From contig JAATFT010000025.1 in assembly GCA_015655075.1 (NCBI GenBank), positions 21,971 through 85,970 of the forward strand: a stretch of DNA of 64,000 nt. The letters run 5' to 3'. The notes beneath the pieces were generated by a model, which had not been told where the DNA came from, ran no database searches, and worked only from the letters and a program-made list of their open reading frames with translations. This DNA is from Clostridiales bacterium. Lineage in GTDB: Bacteria; Bacillota; Clostridia; Lachnospirales; Lachnospiraceae. Both the position numbers and the translations under genes were made by a program. Shown piece by piece: positions 54,567 to 63,915 of this stretch; positions within the stretch are counted from its first letter, which is position 1; every line of letters starts with the position of its first letter.

Positions 54567-55685
54567 ATGAAGAAAAAAATTTTAATCGTTGATGACTCTG
54601 CACTCATGAGAAGAGTGCTCTCTGATATAATAAATTTAGATTCAAGATTTCATGTTACTAAAGCAGCGGAAAACGGATTGGAAGCTTTTCAATTATTGGT
54701 ACAGGAACAAGAAGTATTTGACGCCGTTATACTGGATATAAATATGCCTAAAATGAGCGGCTTGGAATTACTGGAACAATTGGAAAAGAATGAGGTAAAA
54801 ACCACGGTCGTTATTGTCAGTACATTAGCCCAAGAAGGTGCGAAAGAAACCATCCGTGCTTTGGAATTAGGAGCCTTTGACTTTGTAACAAAACCGAGCA
54901 GCTTTTTTGATGTGAAAAGTGATAATTTTAAGAATGAAATTATTAGCTGCCTGACAGCCGCAACGAAGCTATATCAGATATCTTTTAAGGATGTGATTGT
55001 ACAGGGCCAGCCAGTCATACAAAATCAGAATCCTATTGAATCTAAGAACCAGCCTGCCGCCTTGTTAAGAATGGAAAACGGGCCTGTCTGTAAGGCGCCA
55101 AATCCCAAGAGGTTAGTGGCAATTGCCTGTTCTACGGGAGGTCCAAAAGCTCTTGCGCAGGTTATACCTCTGCTAATGGGGGAGTTAGGCTGCAGTGTAT
55201 TAATTGTTCAGCATATGCCGGAGGGATTTACCGTTTCTCTTGCTAACCGCTTGGATGAAATAAGCAAGATAAAGGTAAAGGAAGCACAAGACAAAGAATT
55301 AATAAAAGACGGGGTCGCCTATATTGCAAAAGGCGGCAGCCAGATGAGGTTAATTCAGTCAGAAAACGGTTCGCGGCAATTATCAGTTACGCAAGAACCG
55401 GCAAGAAACGGATTAAAGCCCTGTGCGGATATCTTGTATGAATCTTTAATACACACCGACTTTACGGAAATTACCTGCGTTATATTAACTGGTATGGGCG
55501 GGGACGGAACAAAGGGAATTAAACAGTTAAAAGAGAAAAAAAATATTTATGTAATAGCACAGGATGAAGCAACCAGTACGGTTTATGGTATGCCAAAGGT
55601 TATTGCCGAGGCCGGTCTGGTGAATGAAATTGTTCCGTTAGATCAGATTGCCGGTGCTATTCTAAAAAACTTGGGGGTGCGATAA
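54567..55685 (+). CDS. cheB: Chemotaxis methylesterase CheB
   Basis: CheB demethylates receptors for adaptation. The receiver domain has D9-D10, phospho-acceptor D57 and the K in TKPSSF. A linker leads to the esterase domain with the catalytic serine in CSTGGPKAL, the histidine in QHMPEGFT and the aspartate in LTGMGGDGTKG. The length of 372 aa is normal. cheA starts two bases after its stop codon. Confidence 0.96.
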   Translation: MKKKILIVDDSALMRRVLSDIINLDSRFHVTKAAENGLEAFQLLVQEQEVFDAVILDINMPKMSGLELLEQLEKNEVKTTVVIVSTLAQEGAKETIRALELGAFDFVTKPSSFFDVKSDNFKNEIISCLTAATKLYQISFKDVIVQGQPVIQNQNPIESKNQPAALLRMENGPVCKAPNPKRLVAIACSTGGPKALAQVIPLLMGELGCSVLIVQHMPEGFTVSLANRLDEISKIKVKEAQDKELIKDGVAYIAKGGSQMRLIQSENGSRQLSVTQEPARNGLKPCADILYESLIHTDFTEITCVILTGMGGDGTKGIKQLKEKKNIYVIAQDEATSTVYGMPKVIAEAGLVNEIVPLDQIAGAILKNLGVR

Positions 55686-55686
55686 G

Positions 55687-57792
55687 ATGGACGTTAGTCA
55701 ATATCTTGAGATTTTTATTGATGAAACAAAAGAACATTTACAAAGCCTGAACGAACAATTATTAATTTTGGAAACCGAACCGGAAAATACGGAAACCATT
55801 AATGAGATTTTCAGGGCCGCCCATTCCTTAAAAGGTATGGCAGGTACCATGGGTTATAAAAGAATGCAGCGTTTGACCCATGACATGGAGAATGTATTTT
55901 CCGAGATAAGAAGTGGTAATATGAAGGTTACGGCTGACCTTGTGGATGTGTTATTTAAAGGCCTGGATGCCTTAGAAGTATATTTAAAAAATATCCAGGA
56001 AAGTGCCGCTGAGGGTACCGAAGATTATGAAGATATTATTAATCAGTTAAATAATATTTTAAATATCGGTTTAGGCAAGGAAACTGCGGTAGAAGCCAAA
56101 GAGGAGCCACCGAAAGCCAGTGCTGCTGTTACCCAGACAGGTACGGATGAAGGCGGTGCCATATCTTATAAAGAACTTATCCTTACCGATTATGAAAAGA
56201 GGGCTATCAACAAAGCCGACACAATGGGAATTAGTGCGTTCGGTATAACGGTATATATTCAGGATTACTGTATTTTAAAGGCAGCCAGGGCATTTTTAGT
56301 ATTTAAAGCCCTGGAGGGATTAGGTGATGTAATTAAATCCCAGCCGGAAGTACAGGATATAGAAGATGAAAAATTTGATCTGGATTTTAGTGTAATCATT
56401 TTATCAAAAGACAGTGCGGAAAAGATAAGAAGCGCCGTAATGAATGTTTCTGAAATTAAGGATGCAATAGTTGAGAAAATCGATGCAGATCAGAATGAGA
56501 CCGAAGATTCAGAGGAAGATAACAATGGGGTATCCGATGCCAAACAGGAAAAAGCAGCCGGTTCAGTTACGTCGGCCGAAAAATCCGGAAAGGCCGGTGC
56601 TGCAGCTGCTAAACAGCAGATAGCCAAACCGGTTGTAAACCGTTCCGTACGTGTTGATATTGAAAAACTGGATGTATTAATGAATCTGGTAAGTGAGCTG
56701 ATAATTGCCAAAAACGGACTTGTATCCATTAGTGCCAATGAGAAAAATACCAGAAACGAATCAAGCTTTAATGAACACATTGAATATCTGGAACGTGTCA
56801 CAACGAATCTCCACGAATCGGTAATGAAGGTTCGAATGGTTCCCATTGAGAGTGTTGTAAACCGATTCCCGAGAATGATCCGCGACTTATCCAAAAAACT
56901 GAATAAGAAGATGGAACTGTATATGACGGGTGAAGAAACGGAGCTTGACCGTACGGTTATTGATGAAATCGGAGATCCCTTAATGCATCTGCTCCGTAAT
57001 GCTGCTGATCACGGACTGGAAAGCAAGAAAGAGCGTATTGCCGCAGGCAAACCGCCCGTGGGCTCTATTTTCCTGGATGCTTATCAGGACGGTAATAATG
57101 TTGTAATAGAAGTAAGGGATGACGGTGCCGGTATTAATGTGGAAAACGTTAAGGAAAAAGCGATAGAAAAGGGTACTATAACGGCGGAACAGGCTGCGGA
57201 GATGACGGACAAGGAAGTTATCGACATATTATTCAGACCGAGCTTTTCTACGTCGGAGGTAATATCGGATGTATCCGGCAGAGGTGTGGGACTTGATGTT
57301 GTGAAAACCAAGATAGAAGCACTTGGCGGAGATATTGAAGCGAAAACGAAATTAGGGGAAGGCAGCATTTTCATTATCCGTTTGCCGTTGACCCTTGCTA
57401 TCATCCAGGCACTTATGATAGAGCTGGGACCGGAAAAGTATGCGATTCCATTAGGCAGCATCCAGACAATTGAAGATATTAAAAACTCAGAAGTAAAATA
57501 TGTCCATTCTAAGGAAGTTATTAATTTAAGAGGAGACGTTATTCCCCTTGTCCGTTTGGGCAAATTGCTGGAAGTTCCGGAAACGCAGAAGGAAGAGGAA
57601 AGTCTTACTGTAGTTATCGTATCGAAAGGCGACAGGTTAGCCGGAATTGTAGTCGATAATTTAATTGGACAACAGGAAATTGTTATTAAGTCTATTGGCA
57701 AGTACATTAATAATAATAAGATTATTGGTGGCGCAACCATACTTGGTGACGGTGAAGTTGCTCTGATTCTTGATGTGAATACTTTAGTCTAG
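55687..57792 (+). CDS. cheA: Chemotaxis histidine kinase CheA
   Basis: CheA phosphorylates CheY and CheB. P1 has the phospho-histidine H46 in FRAAHSLKGMAGTMG. A P2-like region and an acidic A/G/K linker follow. P3 begins VRVDIEKLDVLMNLVSELII. P4 shows the N box HLLRNAADHGLE, DDGAGIN and GRGVGLDVVKT. P5 is a CheW-like domain. The length of 701 aa is standard. Confidence 0.97.
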   Translation: MDVSQYLEIFIDETKEHLQSLNEQLLILETEPENTETINEIFRAAHSLKGMAGTMGYKRMQRLTHDMENVFSEIRSGNMKVTADLVDVLFKGLDALEVYLKNIQESAAEGTEDYEDIINQLNNILNIGLGKETAVEAKEEPPKASAAVTQTGTDEGGAISYKELILTDYEKRAINKADTMGISAFGITVYIQDYCILKAARAFLVFKALEGLGDVIKSQPEVQDIEDEKFDLDFSVIILSKDSAEKIRSAVMNVSEIKDAIVEKIDADQNETEDSEEDNNGVSDAKQEKAAGSVTSAEKSGKAGAAAAKQQIAKPVVNRSVRVDIEKLDVLMNLVSELIIAKNGLVSISANEKNTRNESSFNEHIEYLERVTTNLHESVMKVRMVPIESVVNRFPRMIRDLSKKLNKKMELYMTGEETELDRTVIDEIGDPLMHLLRNAADHGLESKKERIAAGKPPVGSIFLDAYQDGNNVVIEVRDDGAGINVENVKEKAIEKGTITAEQAAEMTDKEVIDILFRPSFSTSEVISDVSGRGVGLDVVKTKIEALGGDIEAKTKLGEGSIFIIRLPLTLAIIQALMIELGPEKYAIPLGSIQTIEDIKNSEVKYVHSKEVINLRGDVIPLVRLGKLLEVPETQKEEESLTVVIVSKGDRLAGIVVDNLIGQQEIVIKSIGKYINNNKIIGGATILGDGEVALILDVNTLV

Positions 57793-57804
57793 GGGGTGGA
57801 AACT

Positions 57805-58254
57805 ATGGAAGCAAATTTAACCGGTTCAAAACAGTACGTAGTGGTTAAAATAGGGATTGAACAGTATGGGATTGATATTAAATATGTGGATAGTATAGTC
57901 AGAATGCAAAGAATCACCAGAGTACCCAAGGCCCAGCCTTATTTTAAGGGTGTTATAAATCTTAGAGGTGAAATTATACCGGTTATGAGCATGCGTATGA
58001 AGTTTGAACTGGAGGACGATGTTCTAACCAATGCCACAAGAATCATTATTATTAAATTGGAACCTCAGTCTGCCGTAGGAATTATTGTGGATGAGGTTAA
58101 GGAAGTAGTCACTTTAGACGATACAATGATTGAGAAAGTTACCAATACAGTAGAAGATAAAAATGGTTATTTAAACGGAATTGGCAAATATAATGGCGAA
58201 TTGATTTCTCTATTAAACATTTCCAGTATAATCATTGAAAAAGAAACTGTTTAA
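57805..58254 (+). CDS. cheW: Chemotaxis coupling protein CheW
   Basis: CheW links receptors to CheA. The 149-aa protein has the CheW fold with QYGIDIKYVDSIVRM, then KGVINLRGEIIPVM and VGIIVDEVKEVV. ATG 57805 fits aggggg; a GTG at 57796 overlaps the ribosome site. Confidence 0.96.
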   Translation: MEANLTGSKQYVVVKIGIEQYGIDIKYVDSIVRMQRITRVPKAQPYFKGVINLRGEIIPVMSMRMKFELEDDVLTNATRIIIIKLEPQSAVGIIVDEVKEVVTLDDTMIEKVTNTVEDKNGYLNGIGKYNGELISLLNISSIIIEKETV

Positions 58255-58266
58255 GGAGTGTTACCA

Positions 58267-58881
58267 GTGTCAAACATTAACTTGGATCAAATTGACAATA
58301 TGCAGTTTGATGTATTGAAAGAGATTGGAAACATCGGAGCGGGAAATGCCACTACAGCCCTTTCAACCATGATAAACGGCAAGGTAGATATGTGCGTTCC
58401 CAAGGTGGCTTTACTGGAGCTTAAAGATCTCCCTGATGTAGTAGGTGGTGCGGAGAATATTGTCGTAGGCATATTAATCACATTGGATGGGGAAATTAAT
58501 GGAATGATGATGTTCATGATGGAGTTAAAGTCCGCTCATCATTTGGTAAACCTTTTAATGGGGAAATCCATGGAGGAGGAAGCTTTTACCGAAATGGAAT
58601 ATTCAGCACTAAAGGAAATCGGCAATATTATTGCCGGCGCATATTTATCTTCCCTGTCAACCTTGATTAATATAAGAATTGGCGCCAGTGTTCCCTATAT
58701 GTCCATTGATATGGCAGGTGCTATTTTAAGTGTTCCGGCTATCGAATTTGGAAAAGTCGGTGATAAAGCTCTGATCATTGAAACACAGTTCAGTAAAGAC
58801 GATTCTGATGTAAATGGTTATTTTATTTTAATCCCTACTCTGGAATCATATAATGTTATATTGACATCTTTAGGATTATAG
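58267..58881 (+). CDS. cheC: CheY-phosphate phosphatase CheC
   Basis: CheC dephosphorylates CheY-P and is stimulated by CheD. Two conserved motifs are present: EIGNIGAGNATTALSTMI and EIGNIIAGAYLSSLSTLI. The start is GTG 58267, spaced correctly from aaggag; GTG 58258 overlaps it. The two-motif form matches Bacillus CheC rather than CheX. Confidence 0.95.
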   Translation: MSNINLDQIDNMQFDVLKEIGNIGAGNATTALSTMINGKVDMCVPKVALLELKDLPDVVGGAENIVVGILITLDGEINGMMMFMMELKSAHHLVNLLMGKSMEEEAFTEMEYSALKEIGNIIAGAYLSSLSTLINIRIGASVPYMSIDMAGAILSVPAIEFGKVGDKALIIETQFSKDDSDVNGYFILIPTLESYNVILTSLGL

Positions 58882-58889
58882 GTGGGATT

Positions 58890-59375
58890 ATGAGTGTAAT
58901 GATAAAAGTTGGAATGGCGGACTTAAATGTCTGCACTGCACCCGATGTGCTTACTACATTGGGTCTTGGTTCCTGTGTCGGGATAGTATTGTATGATTCT
59001 CGCAGTAAAACCGCAGGGTTGGTACATATTATGCTGCCTGACAGTACTAAGATTAGGAATAATGAAAACACGGCCAAATTTGCCGATACAGGAATCGATG
59101 CTTTGATTTTAAGATTAACTGCAATAGGGGCTAACAGAAATCGTCTGTTAGCCAAGATTGCAGGCGGTGCACAAATGTTTGCTTTCAATGCCAACAGCGA
59201 CATGCTGCGCATTGGAGAACGGAATACACAAGCAAGCAAATTAAAATTACAGTCTTTAGGTATACGGATTGTTGCCGAGGATACCGGCCTTGACTATGGC
59301 AGGACTATAGAATTTTACCCGGGGACAGGACAGTTGTACATAAAATCAGTGGGAAGACCTTTAAAGATTTTGTAA
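58890..59375 (+). CDS. cheD: Chemoreceptor glutamine deamidase CheD
   Basis: CheD deamidates receptor glutamines and activates CheC. The catalytic cysteine lies in LGLGSCVGIVLYD and the histidine in GLVHIMLPDS. KIAGGAQMF is also conserved. The length of 161 aa is typical. The cheC-cheD pair is conserved in Firmicutes. Confidence 0.96.
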   Translation: MSVMIKVGMADLNVCTAPDVLTTLGLGSCVGIVLYDSRSKTAGLVHIMLPDSTKIRNNENTAKFADTGIDALILRLTAIGANRNRLLAKIAGGAQMFAFNANSDMLRIGERNTQASKLKLQSLGIRIVAEDTGLDYGRTIEFYPGTGQLYIKSVGRPLKIL

Positions 59376-59406
59376 TCTTATGTTATACAGGGAAAAGGGT
59401 GATGAT

Positions 59407-59757
59407 ATGAGAGAAAGATATATTGCTCCCGCCGTAATGTTAGTAGCAGGCGCAATAACGAGCATATTAAATATCGTAAACGGAATAGAATTCTTAAAAG
59501 GCCTGGAACGGTTGCTTATCGTACTTATTTTATTTTATATTATTGGCAGAATTGCCACGGTGGTTATTAAAAAAGCTACAGGTACGGAAAAAAAGTCTTC
59601 TGACACAGAAGAAAACGTACCGACAAAAGAAAAGATGGAAGCAGAAGAAAAGATCGAAGCAGAAGAAAAGATTACAGCAGGAGAGAATATACAAGGAGAA
59701 AATATCCAAACAGAAAAACCTATTACCGAGGATACAGCGGAAACTAAAAATCAATAA
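59407..59757 (+). CDS. Small membrane protein with E/K-rich tail, unknown
   Basis: This 117-aa protein has two hydrophobic segments (about residues 8-25 and 32-53). A hydrophilic tail carries short EAEEKI and GENIQ repeats. No family was recognised. ATG 59407 (aagggtga upstream) is preferred over the start at 59380. It lies between cheD and the flagellar sigma gene, so a flagellar or sigma-control role is possible but only inferred from position. Confidence 0.6.
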   Translation: MRERYIAPAVMLVAGAITSILNIVNGIEFLKGLERLLIVLILFYIIGRIATVVIKKATGTEKKSSDTEENVPTKEKMEAEEKIEAEEKITAGENIQGENIQTEKPITEDTAETKNQ

Positions 59758-59783
59758 GCACAGGAAACAAGAGGAACACTATT

Positions 59784-60551
59784 ATGAATGCGGAATGCAG
59801 AGCTAAACTTTGGGAGGATTACAGTAAATATAAGACAACTCAAAGTCGCGAGAAAATCATAATTGAATATGCTGGTTTAGTGAAAATTGTGGCAGGACGT
59901 TTAAGCATGTATTTAGGCTATAATGTAGAATATGACGATTTAGTCGGTTGCGGAATTTTCGGACTGATCGATGCGGTTGATAAATTTGATTATAGCAAAG
60001 GTGTAAAATTTGAAACCTATGCCAGCTTTCGGATACGCGGGGCCATACTGGATGAAATCCGAAAAATGGACTGGATACCAAGAACTTTAAGGCAAAAGCA
60101 GAGAAAAATTGATGCGGCCTTTCATAAAATAGAATCTGAGCAGGGCAGAATAGCAAAGGATGAGGAAGTTGCAAAAGAGCTTGAAATATCCCTGGAAGAA
60201 TTTGATTTATGGCAAAATCAGACTAAAGTATCGAATTTCCTTTCTTTAGATGAGTACATGGAACAGGGCAGTGAGGTTAAAATGGAAGCCAGCCTGAGTA
60301 CCCAATACGAAACACCGGAAAGGATTATTGAAAAACAGGAGCTAAAAGAAACCTTAATTAAAACCTTGGATTCTTTGACGGAAAAGGAAAAAAGGGTGAT
60401 TGTTTTATATTATTATGAGGATTTGACACTGAAAGAAATAAGTTCCATATTAGAGGTATCGGAATCAAGAATTTCTCAGTTACATACGAAGGCACTCCAA
60501 AAAATGAAGCAGAAGCTTGGAAATAATATGGATATTTTGGTGGGAACTTAA
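59784..60551 (+). CDS. sigD: Flagellar sigma factor SigD/FliA (sigma-28)
   Basis: This sigma factor transcribes late flagellar and chemotaxis genes and autolysins. It has DDLVGCGIFGLIDAVDKFD, then FETYASFRIRGAILDEIRKM and DWIPRTLR, all typical of sigma-28. Region 4 is LKEISSILEVSESRISQLH. The length of 255 aa is normal. It is followed within 11 bases by the FapA-like gene. Confidence 0.96.
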   Translation: MNAECRAKLWEDYSKYKTTQSREKIIIEYAGLVKIVAGRLSMYLGYNVEYDDLVGCGIFGLIDAVDKFDYSKGVKFETYASFRIRGAILDEIRKMDWIPRTLRQKQRKIDAAFHKIESEQGRIAKDEEVAKELEISLEEFDLWQNQTKVSNFLSLDEYMEQGSEVKMEASLSTQYETPERIIEKQELKETLIKTLDSLTEKEKRVIVLYYYEDLTLKEISSILEVSESRISQLHTKALQKMKQKLGNNMDILVGT

Positions 60552-60561
60552 GGAGGAGCTT

Positions 60562-62166
60562 ATGGAGAATCGGAACAGTTTTTTTAGTCTTGTTTTAAAA
60601 CAGGATGGAACATATTTAAGATTGTATCCTGCTGTAGGGGTTGGTAAGCAGATTGATTATGATGAAATCAATAATTATTTAACGGACAAAAGAATTTATG
60701 ATTATGATATCAGAGCGGTGGGACAGGCAATTACCGCTTTGCATGATAGACCCGTTGAGGTGAAATTAACACCGGTTACTGTTTTGCCAGAGAATGAATA
60801 TGTAAGAATAACTGTTTCCTTAGACCGCATGTATGCAGTCGGAAGATTCTATCCTCCCTCCACCCATGGACAGCATATGACGGTTAACGAGGTTATGAAA
60901 AGCTTAACCCAGTCGGGGGTAAGATATGGGATTCTAAAAAATAATATCAATTCCTTCTTTACAAACCGAAAATATTGTGAAGATTATTTACTGGCCAGAG
61001 GAACCAGTGCGGTAGAAGGCAAAGATGCAATCATAACTTATAACTTTAATACGGATAATACCTTAAAACCTAAATTGAATGAGGACGGTACGGTGGATTT
61101 TCATCAGCTGGATACCATCAGTTCCATTAATAAGGGAGATATATTGGCGACCTTGAGTCCGGCCGTACAGGGAAAAGCAGGCATGAATGTTTGCGGCAAT
61201 GCAATTCTCCCTAAAAAGGTTGTAAACAGAATATTAAGACATGGTCGGCATATTCATCTTTCCGAGGATGGCCTCATCATGTATTCCGATGTCAGCGGAC
61301 ATGCGGTACTGACGGCCGGTAAAGTTTTTGTATCCGATACCTATGAGGTTTTAGCCAATGTGGATGCTTCCACCGGAGATATTGTCTATGAAGGAAATAT
61401 AGCTGTAAAAGGGAATGTAATTACCGGCTATTCCATTACGGCGAAAGGGGATATTATTGTAAATGGGGTTGTGGAAGGAGCATTACTGGTTGCCGGGGGA
61501 CAAATTATTCTGAAACGGGGTATGCAGGGAATGAATAAAGGCAGGATGGAAGCCGGCAGCAATATTATTTCCAAATTTATTGAAAATGCACAGGTAGTAG
61601 CGGGAGGTTATGTAACGACGGAAGCCATCTTACATAGTAAGGTATCTGCAAAAGGAGATATTGTTGTCGGAGGCAGAAAAGGTTTTATTACCGGAGGGGA
61701 AACCCATTCCGGTACGACCATAACCGTTAAAAATGCGGGCTCTACCATGGGTACAAATACCTTATTAGAAGTTGGCTTTGATCCTGCAATTATAGAAGAA
61801 TACCGTAATCTTGAAAAAAGCATTATAAAAATGAAAGCCGATATGGAAAAATTGTTACCGGTTCTGGAAGCTTATAAGAAAAAAATAAATTCCGGAGAGA
61901 AATTATCCAGGGATAAGCTGGATTATATAAGGCTTGCAACGGAAAAATGTTTAGCTTTAAGAAACGAAATAAAAGAATCCGGCAGCCGTTATGATCAGCT
62001 GAAGATTGAAATGAATAACTGCGAAGGCGGCAGTATAAGTGTTAAAAATATTGCATATCCGGGAGTCAAGATTGTTATTTCAAATGTAAATTATTATGTA
62101 CGGAAGGAAGTGCATTATTCTAAATTTATACGTGACAGAGCAGATATTAAAATAGTAGGATTATGA
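60562..62166 (+). CDS. FapA/DUF342-family protein
   Basis: This 534-aa protein has an N-terminal domain, a central beta-helix rich in G/V/I repeats (about residues 280-410, with GDIVYEGNIAVKGNVITGYS) and a C-terminal coiled coil (about 415-480). This is the DUF342 (FapA) pattern. FapA of Vibrio links glucose-specific transport to flagellar placement; the role in Firmicutes is unknown. ATG 60562 follows aaggagg. Placement after sigD is common in Clostridia. Confidence 0.85.
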   Translation: MENRNSFFSLVLKQDGTYLRLYPAVGVGKQIDYDEINNYLTDKRIYDYDIRAVGQAITALHDRPVEVKLTPVTVLPENEYVRITVSLDRMYAVGRFYPPSTHGQHMTVNEVMKSLTQSGVRYGILKNNINSFFTNRKYCEDYLLARGTSAVEGKDAIITYNFNTDNTLKPKLNEDGTVDFHQLDTISSINKGDILATLSPAVQGKAGMNVCGNAILPKKVVNRILRHGRHIHLSEDGLIMYSDVSGHAVLTAGKVFVSDTYEVLANVDASTGDIVYEGNIAVKGNVITGYSITAKGDIIVNGVVEGALLVAGGQIILKRGMQGMNKGRMEAGSNIISKFIENAQVVAGGYVTTEAILHSKVSAKGDIVVGGRKGFITGGETHSGTTITVKNAGSTMGTNTLLEVGFDPAIIEEYRNLEKSIIKMKADMEKLLPVLEAYKKKINSGEKLSRDKLDYIRLATEKCLALRNEIKESGSRYDQLKIEMNNCEGGSISVKNIAYPGVKIVISNVNYYVRKEVHYSKFIRDRADIKIVGL

Positions 62167-62247
62167 GTACTTTCGGAAACTCTTTGTATGCAGATTTGTG
62201 AGATCAGCCGCAAAGATGCGCACAGGGGAGTTATCGAGAGTGCTCAT
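62163..62247. repeat. 85-bp palindromic element after the FapA-like gene
   Basis: The arms 62163-62182 (atgagtactttcggaaactc) and 62228-62247 pair at 16 of 20 positions in inverted orientation. Pairing continues inward through tgtatgcag / tgcgcaca to an 8-base loop. It overlaps the stop codon and precedes the ribosome site of the next gene. Confidence 0.75.
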
Positions 62248-62268
62248 TATAAGAAAGGAGGAATATTA

Positions 62269-62580
62269 ATGCCCATTACGCCAATTGAAATTGCGTCCAT
62301 GGCCCCGAAGTCACAGGAAGCATCTCTTTATAAGCATCAGGAGAGCCAAAGACCTTTAAATGAACAGATGGTGATAGGACAGCAGTTTAATAATCATATT
62401 AAACATGACAGTAAACAAACCGTTAAAACTATAAAAAGTGAAAATAAGGAATATCTTTATGATGCAAAAGAAAAAGGCAGTACTTCTTATTCCGGCACCG
62501 GACAAAGAAAAAAGAAAAAGGAGAAGGGAGCGGCTCCTAAAGACGGTTTTCGATCTGGTTCCATAGATATTAAAATATAG
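62269..62580 (+). CDS. Small lysine-rich soluble protein, unknown
   Basis: This 103-aa hydrophilic protein is rich in Q, H and K, with a basic cluster (RKKKKEKG) near the end. It has no membrane span and no recognised domain. ATG 62269 has a strong agaaaggagg ribosome site. It lies between the FapA-like gene and a DUF6115-type gene at the end of the flagellar array, so a motility role is inferred only from position. Confidence 0.65.
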   Translation: MPITPIEIASMAPKSQEASLYKHQESQRPLNEQMVIGQQFNNHIKHDSKQTVKTIKSENKEYLYDAKEKGSTSYSGTGQRKKKKEKGAAPKDGFRSGSIDIKI

Positions 62581-62594
62581 CGGGAGATAAGCGA

Positions 62595-63245
62595 ATGACA
62601 CCTTTAGTAATAATTTTAATCATGATAGGAGCAGGAATTCTTTTATTCAGTTGCTTCCTGATAGATAAAAACGGCGGAGATATTTATTCATCTCCGGTAG
62701 ATCAACAGGAATTAAACTCAACGGAAATAGAAGATATCAAGCAAAAAGTTAATTCAATCGTTTCTGAGGTAACGGAGGAATCCATATCTAAAACGGAAGA
62801 TAAGTTAAGTCAGATATCCAATGAAAAGATTATTGCCGTGAATGATTTTTCCAATCAAGTAATGGAAAAAATCAGTCAGAATCATGAAGAAGTAGTATTT
62901 TTATATAATATGCTAAACGAGAAAGAAAGTGAAATTAAAGAGACTGTTAATAGTTTTGATAAAGTGAAAAGACAATTAGCAAAGGACGTTAAAAAGGATA
63001 CGGGTAAAAAAGAAGCTGCCGCTGTTAAAACGAAAAAAAAATCGGAGGAGGTTGGCCGTAAATCAGATCAGCCTGTTTCAGCTGATACCGGAAATTTAAA
63101 TGTGGCTCCGGATTTTATGAACAACCATAATCAAAAAATACTGGAACTGTATTCACAGGGATTTTCCATTATTGATATCGCCAGAACCCTGGAACTTGGA
63201 CAAGGAGAGGTTAAACTTGTTATTGATTTGTATAAAGAAAAATAA
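62595..63245 (+). CDS. DUF6115/SwrB-like membrane protein
   Basis: This 216-aa protein has an N-terminal membrane span (about residues 3-21), an S/E/K-rich coiled coil and a C-terminal helix-turn-helix-like end: KILELYSQGFSIIDIARTLE. This is the layout of SwrB (YlxL) of B. subtilis, which is encoded right after sigD and promotes flagellar type III export. The homology is inferred from layout and position. Confidence 0.7.
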   Translation: MTPLVIILIMIGAGILLFSCFLIDKNGGDIYSSPVDQQELNSTEIEDIKQKVNSIVSEVTEESISKTEDKLSQISNEKIIAVNDFSNQVMEKISQNHEEVVFLYNMLNEKESEIKETVNSFDKVKRQLAKDVKKDTGKKEAAAVKTKKKSEEVGRKSDQPVSADTGNLNVAPDFMNNHNQKILELYSQGFSIIDIARTLELGQGEVKLVIDLYKEK

Positions 63246-63283
63246 AATTTAAGCTATATTTAATTGAAAGGTACGAGTTTAAT

Positions 63284-63910
63284 ATGAAACTAAAGTATTA
63301 TTTAAGAGGTGTAGGTGCAGGTATATTATTTGCTACCATTATATTATCTGTGTCCTACCAGGTATCTTCAAAAGCCCGGCTTTCCGACGCTGAGATTATA
63401 AAAAGAGCTGAGAAATTAGGTATGGTAAAACAGAGTGATATAAATATGGATGATTTAATTGCCCCGTCAGCAACTCCGGCGGCAGAATCTACAAAAGGGA
63501 CTGCCAGTACTCCTACGCCGGAATCTACAAAAGAACCGACCGTTACTCCTACGCCGGAATCCGCAAAAGAGCCGACCGTTACTTCGACTCCGGAATCCAT
63601 GAAAAAACCGACAGGCACTCCAATACCCGAGTCTGCAAAAGTAGCTGGAGAATCCCACAACACTTCTGCAACAGTGCCGGAAGCTGATAAAGAGCCGGAT
63701 AATAAGTCTGTTTCATTTGAAATTGCTGGTGGAATGACTTCGGAGGATGTTTCTAATTTGTTAAGAAAAGAAGGTATCATTGAAGATGCAAAAGCATTTA
63801 ACCAGTATTTAATACTGAATCATTATACCACCGATATCAATATCGGCAAATATCAAATAGAGAAACATGCTCCTTATGAGGATATTGCCAATGCCATTGT
63901 AACTAAATAG
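63284..63910 (+). CDS. Membrane-anchored protein with P/T-rich repeats and MltG-like domain
   Basis: An N-terminal membrane span (about residues 9-26) is followed by a short helix. A linker of four or so repeats, TPTPESxKEPTV-type (about 65-120), leads to a C-terminal domain, SFEIAGGMTSEDVSNLLRKE through INIGKYQIEKHAPYEDIANAI. That domain resembles the LysM-like N-terminal part of the endolytic transglycosylase MltG. The catalytic domain is absent, so a wall-binding rather than a cutting role is likely. Confidence 0.7.
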   Translation: MKLKYYLRGVGAGILFATIILSVSYQVSSKARLSDAEIIKRAEKLGMVKQSDINMDDLIAPSATPAAESTKGTASTPTPESTKEPTVTPTPESAKEPTVTSTPESMKKPTGTPIPESAKVAGESHNTSATVPEADKEPDNKSVSFEIAGGMTSEDVSNLLRKEGIIEDAKAFNQYLILNHYTTDINIGKYQIEKHAPYEDIANAIVTK

Positions 63911-63915
63911 GTAAT

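Noticed and set aside
57084..57740. 218-codon minus-strand open frame in cheA
   Set aside because: It is antisense to the ATPase and CheW-like domains of cheA, has no ribosome site and matches no family.
59543..59806. K/Q-rich open frame over the end of the small membrane protein gene
   Set aside because: It is the shifted frame of an E/K-rich repeat tract and overlaps two better-supported genes.
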